Below are positions 54,900 through 64,000 of a stretch of 64,000 nt of DNA, one piece after another. Made by a program: the position numbers and the translations under genes. The stretch spans positions 24,536,313 through 24,600,312 of the forward strand of contig CM036759.1 of the NCBI GenBank assembly GCA_020796225.1, read 5' to 3'. Position 1 is the stretch's first letter. Each line of letters begins with the position of its first letter. Origin of the DNA: Arion vulgaris (lineage: Eukaryota > Mollusca > Gastropoda > Stylommatophora > Arionidae). The notes under the pieces were generated by a model. That model was not told where the DNA came from, did no database searches, and saw only the letters and a program-made list of their open reading frames with translations.

Positions 54900-55135
54900 T
54901 CTTAAGGTTGTTCTTGATGCCGTCGCTCCATCTTTTCCGTTGTTCTTCTCCTGTATTTTGTCAGTGTGACTCTCTGTGGTAGACGATACCTGGGCAATCT
55001 TGTCAGGTGTTCAAACCAATTAATCTGTTGCTCTTTTTGCATGTCTGGTTTCCCATCTAGTCTTCTTTTGATTTCTTTATTTCTAATTTTGTCTTTTATT
55101 GTCACACCTGCTGCTATTCTTAGGCAGATATATAG
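54900..55135 (-). mobile_element. LINE tail, group not assigned
   Basis: Minus-strand frame IRNKEIKRRLDGKPDMQKEQ, QINWFEHLTRLPRYRLPQRV, TLTKYRRRTTEKMERRHQEQ. 'QINWFEHL-RLP' and a basic end identify a reverse transcriptase C-terminus. Confidence 0.75.
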
Positions 55136-55139
55136 AAAA

Positions 55140-55345
55140 GTATATACGCACACACATTTATGAGCACATGGAAACACACACGCACACATACAAGCACACA
55201 ACCGTAAATAAATTGAAACATACAACATATGCATGCAAAGACAAACACGCACAAACATACACGTACACACTAAAACATATACTCACACACATAAACACAG
55301 TCTGGATAAATGCATAAAAAGAAACATTCACATGTGCAACATCAT
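55140..55345. repeat. (AC)-rich low-complexity tract
   Basis: CACACACA, CATACAAACA-type sequence between two LINE tails. Confidence 0.8.
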
Positions 55346-55351
55346 ACACAC

Positions 55352-55800
55352 TCATCATCATCAAGGTGCGTATCCTTTATAGGACGTTGCTCTCTTTGCA
55401 GCACATCTGAAATTCACTCTGTCTCTTGCCAGTTCACCCACTTCTTCGATGGTCATGTTCATGGTTTCTTTAATATCTTGTAGCCATCTTCTTCTTGGTC
55501 TGCCTCTGCGTCCTGGAACCCTGCCCTCTAGAATTGTTCTTTCCAGGCCATCGTGACGCTTGATGTGACCAAAGTATGTAATTTTTCTGCATAGTATGTT
55601 GTTTATCAGCCAATTCTCTTTAACATTTAGTTCTTTCAGGACATCAGTGTTCTTTCTTTTTTCTGTCCATGGTATTCGTAGGATCTTTCTCTAGCATTTA
55701 GTTTCGAAGGACTGGATTTTCGTTCTTAATTTTGTGTAATAGTCCATGATTCACCCCATTAGTTGCCACTGGGAAATGCATTTACTATTTTAATTTAGTA
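55352..55800 (-). mobile_element. LINE tail (group A)
   Basis: On the minus strand it follows the same protein order as 11696-12345 (WTITQ, IPWTEKRKNTDVLKELNVKE, ITYFGHIKRHDGLERTI, GRRGRPRRRWLQDIKETMN), ending CCTTGATGATGATGA at 55352. Single-base deletions break the frame. Confidence 0.88.
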
Positions 55801-56100
55801 TTTTGCTGGTGCTTTGCCACATGTTCTTCATTGTGTTTAACTTCTTGTGTTTAACTTTAGCTCTCTACCATTGGAGTTCTTCATACACACTTACTCACAC
55901 TAATACGTACATGCAAACACACATACCCGTTACAATAATTGTAAACTATTATTATGTATTACAATCACAGGTTCAAACCACAGACTCGTATTCTTTCGAC
56001 AGTGACTAGTTAGTTGTGCTCTTATAACGCTCATCTGTGGGGCTAGCTAATTGGTGCGTACATGGAATAAGGGTTTGGGGTTCTTAAATCTGTGTTTGTA
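55801..56100. other. unassigned sequence
   Basis: Nothing recognised beyond an (AC)-rich patch near 55880-55930. Confidence 0.4.
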
Positions 56101-56102
56101 AT

Positions 56103-57030
56103 TTGTTTTTCTTGAAGCCCCTAATACTTGTTCGCTGTCTATTTATTTATTGTATTCATTGGCTTCGGTGCGTCACCTGGGGTTTCTTTAAACTATTTAT
56201 TTATCGTATTCATTGGCTTCGGTGCTTCCTGGGGTTTCTTAAACTATTTATTTATTGTATTCATTGGCTTGGTGCTCCCTGGGGTTTCTTAAACTATTTA
56301 TTTATTGTATTCATTGGCTTCGTGCTTCCCTGGGGTTTCTTAAAACTATTTATTTATCGTATTCATTGGCTTCGTTGCTTCCCCTGGGGTTTCTTAAAAC
56401 TATTTATTTATCGTATTCATTGGTTCGGTGCTTCCCTGGGGTTTTTTAAACTATTTATTTATCGTATTCATTGGCTTCGTGCTTCCCTGGGGTTTCTTTA
56501 AACTATTTATTTATCGTATTCATTGGCTTCGTGCTTCCTGGGGTTTCTTTAAACTATTTATTTATCGTATTCATTGGCTTCGGTGCTTCCCCTTGGGGTT
56601 CTTTAAACTATTTATTTATCGTATTCATTGGCTTCGTGCTTCCCTTGGGTTCTTTAAACTATTTATTTATCGTATTCATTGGCTTCGTGCTTCCCTGGGG
56701 TTCTTTAAACTATTTATTTATCGTATTCATTGGCTTCGGTGCTTCCCTGGGGTTTCTTTAAACTATTTATTTATCGTATTCATTGGCTTCGGTGCTTCCC
56801 CTTGGGGTTCTTTAAACTATTTATTTATCGTATTCATTGGCTTCGGTGCTTCCCTGGGGTTTCTTTAAACTATTTATTTATCGTATTCATTGGCTTCGGT
56901 ACTTCCCTGGGGTTCTTTAAACTATTTATTTATCGTATTCATTGGCTTCGGTTGCTTCCCTGGGGTTTCTTTAAACTATTTATTTATCGTATTCATTGGC
57001 TTCGTGCTTCACCTGGGGTTTCTTAAAACT
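56103..57030. repeat. minisatellite, 52-57 bp unit
   Basis: About 17 copies of AAACTATTTATTTATCGTAT plus TCATTGGCTTCGGTGCTTCC and CTGGGGTTTCTTT. Runs of T, C and G vary in length from copy to copy, so all plus frames are shifting artefacts (LFIYRIHWL). Confidence 0.95.
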
Positions 57031-57284
57031 CCATATTCTCGTCCATATAATCATGTACATGCACATACAAACCAACATAATTGTGCAAACAAGCACAAAC
57101 AAACATAATGTAAACACGAATTGATAAACACACGTTCATAAACAGCACAAGTGCACTTTACTACTAATTAAAACAGGGAATAATCACTGACGATACAATT
57201 AAAGACAAAAAAGTGCCATCATTATCATCATCATTTCTCATCGATACCAAGGGCAAATAATAATTATTACCATTGCATAACTCA

Positions 57285-57382
57285 GTACGTTATTAGTTAC
57301 ATGGTGCCAGCAAGTAATTTCTCCATACCGCTCTATCCTAGACATCTCGCTCAATCTTCTTTATGAAAATGAGTCATATATT
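57285..57382 (-). mobile_element. LINE tail (group C), 3' piece of a split copy
   Basis: Minus strand GAAGATTGAGCGAGATGTCT, AGGATAGAGCGGTATGGAGA, AATTACTTGCTGGC: same as the end of 18420-18690. It is cut at 57382 by a group B insertion and continues at 58013. Confidence 0.82.
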
Positions 57383-58012
57383 CGCCAACAACGCTGTGCG
57401 TGGGCTTTTCAGCACGCTCAGGAGGAAAAATAAGAGAGGCCAGTGGGGCCTACGCAACAACCACAAGTAGCTTGACAATGGAGGTTCGGGCGGTAACGGA
57501 GGCGGTGAACTGGTTGGCATCTCACAATTACTCTCGTGTTTTCAATACTCAGTGACTCCATGAGCATGATTCGTAAAGTCGAATCAGGTATGGTGAGACG
57601 CAACTGGGTGGAGGTACTGGTACAGACAATGATCAGAGAAATCACCTTTATTTTTGTCCCTGGGCACGCAGGAGTTAGGGTAATGAACGAGCTGATAGAT
57701 TGGCTGGCTTAGCTACAATATCAGAGGAGCTGCAATGGATCGAAGTGACATTCTTCACGCATTTAGAGAGTCTTTCCGAACAGAGGAGTTTCAGGGCTGT
57801 GAATCCCACTCGCTGACAAGATTGAAAGAGATGGGTGTTAATATTGGTGCAGTCCGAAAAGAACGATATACTAAATATGCAAAGAGATTGATTAATCAAC
57901 ATCGAACTGGCGTGTTGGGTCGCTGGACGCTGCTGGATTTGCTGAGGGGAGATCGGAGCACCTATGGACATGTCCGGAGTGCTATGATGATAGTCCTTAT
58001 ATAACTGATAAC
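57383..58012 (+). mobile_element. 5'-truncated LINE (group B, RNase H) insertion with 13 bp target duplication
   Basis: TGAGTCATATATT is present at 57370-57382 and again at 58013-58025. Between them: TTSSLTMEVRAVTEAVNWLA, SDSMSMIRKVESGMVRRNWV, ITFIFVPGHAGVRV, then FRTEEFQGCESHSLTRLKEM and a 3' end GATGATAGTCCTTATATAAC. Active-site blocks TMEV, LSDS and VPGHAGVR of RNase H are readable, but the frame is shifted several times. Confidence 0.88.
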
Positions 58013-58185
58013 TGAGTCATATATTTCTCGCCTCTCAGTAAAGTTTCGTTTCAGGGCTTCCATGGGGCGTCCTTTATTTCTTGAACTCTTTGTCTCCCAC
58101 TTCAATCCCTGCTTTGTGATTCTCTAATCATTTCCTCTCAGAGTATGCCCAACAAATCTCCATCGTCCCTTTCTTATAACAAGTT
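58013..58185 (-). mobile_element. LINE tail (group C), 5' piece of the split copy
   Basis: Minus-strand frames AGIEVGDKEF, RTPHGSPETKLY and EARNI continue into 57382 when the insertion is ignored, matching WDAMGSGKRGRPKETL...LLKEARNIG at 18420-18690. Confidence 0.8.
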
Positions 58186-58229
58186 ACTATTGGTTAACCA
58201 GAAAGAGCACATAAGGCAGAGGCAAAACA

Positions 58230-58480
58230 TTTCGTCTCAATTGGATCTCGCATCTTTCTTTCTACCTCAAGCCTAGTTTAGCATATGTCCTTAAGGTCTG
58301 CTTCAAAATGTTTCCTTCATGTACCCCTAGGCCTCCCTTTTTTTCCACTGTCCGTGTGGTTTCCATTGCAGTGCATGTCTTTGTCGCATATCTTTTCTCT
58401 TTCTAATGACATGACCAATCCATTGCAATCGCCTCCCTTGTATCTTCTTATTTATGCCCTTCAGGCTTAGTTAGTTCTTG
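58230..58480 (-). mobile_element. LINE tail (group D)
   Basis: Minus-strand frame LKGINKKIQGRRLQWIGHVI, RKRKDMRQRHALQWKPHGQW, KKREA-GYMKETF: the RWIGH and W-P-G-KRG blocks of an RTE-like tail. Confidence 0.78.
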
Positions 58481-58499
58481 AAGTCTGGTATTGCTAACC

Positions 58500-58835
58500 T
58501 TATCCAACCTGGTATACCCAAGTCACCAAGCAACAACCCGTATCAAATATTATAAGGAAACGAAGGTGGAAATATTTAGGTCATGTTCTTAGATCAGACC
58601 AAAAGAGACTAAGTGGACAAGTCTGTATATGATCACCAGTTTGGAAAAGAAAACGTGGAAGACCTAAGACCACTCTTCGAAGAACAATCCAACATGAAAG
58701 TAAACTATTGGGATGTAAAACCATACAAGATCTCCAACTGCTATCAACGAACCGTGTCACATGGAGATCTAAAACCTCTGCCTTATGTGCCGCCTTTGAC
58801 AAGAAAGGAAGAAACTAACTAAAACTAACTATCCC
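58500..58835 (+). mobile_element. LINE tail (group D)
   Basis: Plus-strand frame TRIKYYKETKVEIFRSCS-like in one frame; the correct one reads NIIRKRRWKYLGHVLRSDQK, VWKRKRGRPKTTLRRTIQHE, IQDLQLLSTNRVTWRSKTSA, LCAAFDKKGRN. Full RTE-like C-terminus with one in-frame stop after QVCI. Confidence 0.85.
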
Positions 58836-58867
58836 CAAGTAGTCCACTAAGAAGTCATTCTTTATGG

Positions 58868-59085
58868 AGAAGTTGTTAAGACATTTGGGTGTCGTTCTGA
58901 ATGTTGTGAGTTCGAATCCGGACCAAGTTACATGTGCCATTTTTTCATGAGATCCCTAGAATTGGTGCTAGAGCTACAGTTTGTGTTTTATGTGTGCCCT
59001 TTCTTCCGACAGGGACGAGGTCATATGGAGAAAATCTGGTGCAATAAAGTCAATCCTTCACCTTTAGATTTTCTTTTAGATTCTT
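58868..59085 (+). mobile_element. tRNA-derived SINE, family S6 (diverged)
   Basis: TTGTGAGTTCGAATCCGGAC (B box), ATTGGTGCTAGAGCTACAGT, GACGAGGTCATATGGAGAAA, ATCTGGTGCAATAAAGTCAA, TCCTTCACC: same order as 9309-9565 but with more changes, and the A box is poorly kept. Confidence 0.72.
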
Positions 59086-59089
59086 CTAA

Positions 59090-60200
59090 CAAGTTTTCCC
59101 CTCCGATCCTCTAAATATACTTTCTCTATTTTCTCATCAGTTTTCCAAACCTCAGATCCTTAGAAAATTTATGTCGATTTTTTTATATTCGAACACAGCG
59201 ATTCTATTCCCCAAAGACCCCCGCCTCCCAAATCCCTCCCCCAAAATAGATATTAACTTGTACCTCAAGCTGTCACGATAAGACATGACTAATTGGTCTA
59301 AAATTGTTCTGCCAGCTTGTATTATTTTTAACTAATTTGTGTCAATCTTCCCAATAGTACATGTTTCCCCCCTGATATTTTTCTAGTGTTACTCTACTTA
59401 TTGATATTATCTTATTTGTCTTCAGTAATTGTGACCATGTATAATGATTTGAAACTTGTTAACAGACAAGACGTGACAAAAATAAAATGGGAGCTGAATC
59501 AATAAATCGGTATTTTTAGTATCGATTTCCAAATAACTACTTTGTTGTGTAATATGCATTTAGTCTGTATGAGTAACAGATCACTTTTAAAGAGCATGTA
59601 CCTGTATAGTGCGCTTGAATTACATGTATAAGAAAATAATGATTGATTTATTCATCTATTGGATAGATATCATATTCACATCTAAAATCTGTTGTATCAG
59701 TGAATCGTCAACAGTCCCTGTTCTTATCAATGTGGTGCACTGTTCCATGTTCATTCATATCTTACTGTCTTTCTTGAAATTGTATCGCTGTTTTTTCTTT
59801 AAGCTCTCTTACACTCTATATGTCCCTCTGAAAGATTTTGAGAAGAGTGTTATGACTATTTATGTATCCAGAATATTAGATCTTTCTCTATTTTATATAC
59901 TTCAGTAATTCTTTCATTTTCTTAACATTTTTCAGAACTTCTTCATTTGTTTATTTGTGTGTCCATGAAATGGACCCAAGTCTTCATATACATGCACATC
60001 TCATAGACTGTAAGCTTGTCTTTTATCTAAGCCCTAAGTTCTATGTTTCTGTTGTCACGGATCGCTGATGTAAATACACTTCCCAATCAGACATCCAGTT
60101 ATGTTTGTACAACATGTCATTTCAAACTCCCCGAATCACTGGATAAATTGAATATCAATTTTGGTATCTTCATCCAACTGGAGGTAACCGAGAAATCGAA
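59090..60200. other. unassigned sequence
   Basis: AT-rich. An open frame on the plus strand at about 59609-59908 has several hydrophobic runs but no domain, splice or codon signal that sets it apart. No repeat recognised. Confidence 0.45.
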
Positions 60201-60204
60201 ACAT

Positions 60205-60355
60205 TTCCCCTCGATCATCTTCACTTACCCGACAATCGATGTTGTTTATGCAAGCCTGTGCGCTCTTTAATTGCCGCGAACACCCGCATGTCCAGGACAG
60301 TAGATCCCCGTAAGGCTCTGGAGGTTGAAAACCTCGATAGACGACACCCACTCAC
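60205..60355 (-). mobile_element. LINE fragment (group B) with RNase H end
   Basis: Minus-strand pieces YCPGHAGVRGN and RAHRLA correspond to the PGHAGVxGNERADRLA block of the RNase H domain. Only this block is left. Confidence 0.65.
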
Positions 60356-60589
60356 CATGTTATTCACTCATACTGCACCCTGCCATTTTTAATCTTTGGA
60401 AGCATTGACTGAGAGTTGGACACAACAAGGGCTCCAGTAGAAGTAATTCCTGATACTCGCTGGAGGGCTGCTGTACAGGTTTTAAAACCCATCTTATACT
60501 AGAAGCAGTTGTTCTGTATACTTTATTTTGCTCTGCAACAACACTAATGTGCTTGCTAGCTAGGTATATGCAGGCGTGGTAGGTTTTCC

Positions 60590-61380
60590 TACTTGTATTC
60601 CTGACATATCATCTCTTAGATATTCCTGATATATTTTATGTTAGGGATTCCTAACATATTCTCTGTTAGACATTCCTTATATTATTTGTTAGAACTACCT
60701 GGCACATTCTCTGTTATGAATTCCTTACATATTCCCTATTATGTATTCCTAACATAGTATCGAAACTAAATGCTTCAGAAAGATCCTACGAATACCATGG
60801 ACAGAAAAAGAAAGAACACTGATGTCCGGAAAGAACTAAACGTTAAAGATAATTGGCTGATAAACAACATACTATACAGAAAAATTACATACTTTGGTCA
60901 CATCAAGCTTCACGATGGCCTGGAAAGAACAATACTAGAGGGCAGGGTCCCAGGACGCAGAGGCAGACCAAGAAGAACAAGATATTAAAGAAACCATGAA
61001 CATGACCATCGACAAAGTGGCTGAACTGGCAAGAGACAGAGTGAATTTCAGATGTGCTGCAAAGAGAGCAACGTCCTATAAAGGATACGCACCTTGATGA
61101 TGAAATCATAGTATTCTGAATATGTATTCCTGGCATATATTTAATGTTAGATATTCCTGACATATTCTCTGGTACGTATTCCTCTTATATTCTCGGTTAT
61201 GTATTCCTGACATATTCTCTGATATGTATTCCTGGCATATATTTTGTGTTAGGTATTTCTGAACTATTCTCTGATAGGTATTCTTAACATATTCTCTTTA
61301 TGGTATTTCTTATATATTATCTGTAAGCTAGCTATTCCTGATATATTCTCTGCAAGGTATTCCTAACATATTCCCTACGT
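60590..61380. repeat. degenerate tandem repeat, about 26 bp, split by a LINE
   Basis: Diverged copies of TATTCCTGACATATTCTCTG plus TTAGA/TATG run from about 60590 to 60760 and again from 61115 to 61380; a group A LINE fills the gap. Confidence 0.82.
60761..61106 (+). mobile_element. 5'-truncated LINE (group A) insertion with 8 bp target duplication
   Basis: CATAGTAT precedes (60753-60760) and follows (61107-61114). The insert reads LQKDPTNTMDRKRKNTDVRK, ELNVKDNWLINNILYRKITY, FGHIKLHDGLERTILEGRVP, GRRGRPRRT, then CCTTGATGATGAAAT at the 3' end. It sits inside the 26 bp array. Confidence 0.87.
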
Positions 61381-61399
61381 CTTGACATGTTTTTATACC

Positions 61400-61642
61400 C
61401 AAAAAAGCCGAAGGATTGACTTCATTGCACCGGGTTTTATCCCATACGGCTCGGTCCCTCTCCGCAGAAATGGCAAGCCACCTGCCGAGAGTATTGCACA
61501 AAGCACGAACTCCGTAGCTCCAGCAAAATCCTAGGAGTCTCTGGAAAAACTGCACTCGTGAACACAATAGGGGGTCCGGACTCGAACCCACGACCTTCGA
61601 CTTACAAGGCAAAGGGCCTAACCACTTAGCCACAGAGACCTG
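61400..61642 (-). mobile_element. tRNA-derived SINE, family S6
   Basis: Minus strand: GGTCTCTGTGGCTAAGTGGT (A box), GTCGTGGGTTCGAGTCCGGA (B box), GGAGCTACGGAGTTCGTGCT, GCAATACTCTCGGCAGGTGG, AAAACCCGGTGCAATGAAGT, CAATCCTTCGGC. Nearly identical to 9309-9565. Confidence 0.9.
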
Positions 61643-61712
61643 AATGTTTTTATACTGCACAGAGTAAATAGATCAAACGCAAACATTCCTCTCTAATTCC
61701 ATGTTTAGTCTG

Positions 61713-61763
61713 TTGTAAATATGCATTCTCGATTCACAGTTAGTATAGCTATTATTTATTGCT
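61713..61763. repeat. direct repeat, 51 bp, copy 1
   Basis: TTGTAAATATGCATTCTCGA, TTCACAGTTAGTATAGCTAT, TATTTATTGCT occurs here and identically at 63731-63781. Confidence 0.93.
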
Positions 61764-62059
61764 AACTTTGCTTTATTATTGTTGTATCTGGTCTTTGCTA
61801 TCACGTCTGTCGACTATGTGTCGTCCAAACTGGCAAGATCTTCAAGTACGACCAGTCAATAAGACTTGAAAAGTGAGGACTTTCACCGAGTTATTGATTT
61901 CCCCTTGAAGCGACCAGTTTCTCCTATATTTATCACGACTTGAGTAACGATTTTTCTAGCAGTGATCGGTGAGGAACGAGAACATCACTTTTATAAGGTG
62001 ACGTGTTCTTACAAGTTGTTCATTTAAGTCTCTTTTTTTTTTAAAAAGAGTATGTCCTT

Positions 62060-62775
62060 TCAAGTGTGAGTCTGTGTGTGTGTGTGTGCGTTGTGTATGT
62101 GCTGCGTGTGTGAGAGAGAGAGTGTGTGTGTGTGTTTGTGTAACGTGGGGAGTGTGTGAGTACACGAATGATAAAGTGAGAGTATGCTGAGTGTATGAGT
62201 GAATGTCACTGTAAGTGAGAGTGAGTGAGTTGGTTAGCTCATTAGAGTGGTAGAGTTGTACGAGAGAGGTAGAGTGTGACTGGGGATGATAGTGTGAGTG
62301 TTATTTAGTGAGTGAGTGTTAATGTTAGTGGATGTATGAATATTAGTGAGAGCGTGAGTGGGATGTTAGTGTGCGAATGAGTGTTGGTGCTAGTGAGAGT
62401 GCGGGTGTTGGTGTCAGTGTTGGTGGGAGTGGGAGTGTTAAGGAGAGGATGAGAGTTAGTGAGAGTGTGAGTGTTAAGGAGAATGTGAGTGTTGGTGAGA
62501 GTGTGGGCGTGGGTGTTAAGAAGAGGAGGAGTGTCGGTGAGAGTGTGAGTGTGGGTGTTAAGGAGAATGTGTGTGTTGGTGAGAGTGTGAGTGTTAAGTA
62601 GAGGATTAGTGTGAGTGATAGTAAAAATGTGAGTTTTGATGGAAGAGTGTTCATTAGAGTTGTGAGTTGGAATGTAAGTGCTAGAGTGTTAGTGAGGTGT
62701 GAATGTGTGTGTGCGTGTGTTTGTGTGTATGTATGTGTGTGTGCGTGTGTGTTCGTGTGTGCTAGTCAGTGAGTG
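62060..62775. repeat. GTGAGTG-rich tract
   Basis: Irregular runs of GTGTGTG, GAGTGTTGGTGAGAGTGTGA and GTTAAGGAGA. At 62380-62610 a loose period of about 24-30 bp is visible. Frames on both strands are by-products. Confidence 0.8.
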
Positions 62776-63069
62776 TATTTGAGAGTGATATTGTTTATTT
62801 CATTCGCTAGTTAGAGAGTGTTTAAATTTGACAGTAAAACAGTGAATAAGAAAGAAATAAAGAGAATATTTGTGTCTTACCATACGATCTACCCTGTTTC
62901 TCAAACTTGTTTCCTATGCTTCATAAACGAAACCAGGTTAAATGTTGGATGCTGCGCTGATCGATGACGGTCAATAAACCGGAAACTGAGAGCTCGTGCC
63001 TTCTGATTGAGCTTGTAAATATTATCGGTATTTGTAATCTTCCAGTCGCTATCAAAACATCTTTAGCCA

Positions 63070-63335
63070 GTAGAGTTGAGTGTTGTCAACCCATTGTTAT
63101 ATCCATTCAGCAGCCAGTAAACTCGAGTGTTGTCAACCCATTGTTATATCCATTCAGCAGCCAGTAAACTCGAGTGTTGTCAACCCATTGTTATATCCAT
63201 ACAGTAGTTTGTAAAATTGAGTGTTGTCAACCCATTGCTATATCCATTCAGTAGCTAGTAAAATCGAGTGTTGTCAACCCATTGTTATACCCATTTAGCA
63301 GCCAGTAAACTCGAATGTTGTTGAACCATTGTTGT
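63070..63335. repeat. tandem repeat, 47 bp unit
   Basis: GAGTGTTGTCAACCCATTGT plus TATATCCATTCAGCAGCCAG and TAAACTC repeats with period 47 (63078, 63125, 63172). Decayed copies (CCATTCAGTAGCCAG) continue to about 63710. Confidence 0.92.
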
Positions 63336-63730
63336 ATTCATTTAGTAGCCGTTAATTAAGGATAAAGTCGATCCTCTGTTTTACCCATTCAGTGAGCAGC
63401 ATACTTAAGAGATATCGACATGATGTTTGATATATTCTCGGTACCCAGTATATTTGTGTGATGTCGACAAACTGAATTACCCATTCTGCAGCCAGCATAG
63501 TCGGATGATCTAGCTAGACTCAGTGATACACTCATTCAGTAGCCACTGAAGTTGGGATTTAGAGACCTACTAGTATATCTATAGAATAGCCAGTAGAGTC
63601 GGTTCATGCTGGTCGAGTTATTTATCCATATAGCAGCCAGTATTATAGAAGCATATTGATTAACTGTTGCACCCATACAGTAGTCAGTAAAGTTGGGTGA
63701 GGTCACTCACTATTATACCTATTATAAATA

Positions 63731-63781
63731 TTGTAAATATGCATTCTCGATTCACAGTTAGTATAGCTATTATTTATTGCT
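63731..63781. repeat. direct repeat, 51 bp, copy 2
   Basis: Identical to 61713-61763. It ends where the group B LINE begins. Confidence 0.93.
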
Positions 63782-64000
63782 TAATGAATCAATGAGTATG
63801 CTCAGGAAGATTGAAACAGGATGGGCTAGGAGACATTGGATAGAATCGCTGGGAGGTCTAAGCTGACAAGGATCAGTTTTATTTTTGTGCCAGGGCATGC
63901 AGGTGTAAGGGGAATGAACGTGCGGATAGGCTTGCAGGTATGGCTGCTGTCCAAAGCGGACGAGCAATGGACCAGGCTGATATTATAAATTCCTTAAGGG
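63782..64000 (+). mobile_element. LINE tail (group B) with RNase H domain, cut by the window end
   Basis: Pieces SMSMLRKIETGWARRHWIES, FIFVPGHAGVRGN-like (broken by single-base changes), ADRLAGMAAVQSGRAMDQAD, IINSL. The RNase H VPGHAG block and the ADRLAG block are clear. It continues beyond 64000. Confidence 0.8.

Noticed and set aside
56103..57030. Overlapping hydrophobic frames (LFIYRIHWL repeats) resembling a multi-pass membrane protein
   Set aside because: They come from a 52-57 bp tandem repeat whose unit length changes shift the frame every few copies.
60205..60355. Minus-strand exon with donor GG|GTAAGTGAAG
   Set aside because: The frame carries the PGHAGVRGN block of LINE RNase H, so it is a group B fragment.

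Overview
The window is eukaryotic, non-coding-rich DNA from an animal. Introns with GT/AG borders, at least six tRNA-derived SINE families, many 5'-truncated LINE tails, a Helitron, an LTR retrotransposon and short DNA-transposon derivatives are present; there are no bacterial operons, ribosome binding sites or CRISPR arrays. The types of LINE tail and the abundance of tRNA-SINEs and minisatellites point to a lophotrochozoan, most likely a mollusc (gastropod-like). That assignment is inference from family resemblance.

The only host gene I can support is a split gene on the minus strand that may run across most of the window, from about 50755 down to 7875. Four consecutive exons (17599-16711, 15142-14903, 12740-12703, 8066-7875) join with matching codon phases and good splice sites. 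They encode an extracellular-looking, cysteine-containing protein with many N-glycosylation sequons and no family that I recognise. Two further candidate exons (38440-38348 and 32551-32292) and a candidate signal-peptide exon (50755-50684) lie upstream and fit each other in phase. At least one exon between 32292 and 17599 is not found, and the 3' end is not visible.

Everything else is repeats. Left part (1-21 kb): tandem arrays (43, 49, 19, 61, 71, 40, 31, 50 and 93 bp units), LINE tails, SINEs, a piggyBac-type MITE and an inverted repeat carrying a hammerhead-like core. Centre (21105-31943): a Helitron with recognisable 5' and 3' ends and a decayed Rep/helicase gene, split by an LTR retrotransposon (24815-31520) with 1.5 kb LTRs and a 6 bp target-site duplication. 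The LTR element reads on the minus strand and holds a Gag-like zinc-knuckle/coiled-coil frame but no visible pol. Right part (32-64 kb): more SINEs and LINE tails, a 2.4 kb family of related tandem arrays (38.8-41.2 kb), two hAT-type MITEs, a second piggyBac-type MITE, and nested LINE insertions whose target-site duplications can be read.

A recurring theme is that minisatellites start from something identifiable: the 5' head of a SINE (19.2-20.2 kb, 44.3-44.5 kb), the 3' coding end of a LINE (53.4-54.0 kb), or intron sequence touching a splice site (8.1, 15.2 and 16.3 kb). SINE labels S1-S8 and LINE labels A-G below are local to this window.
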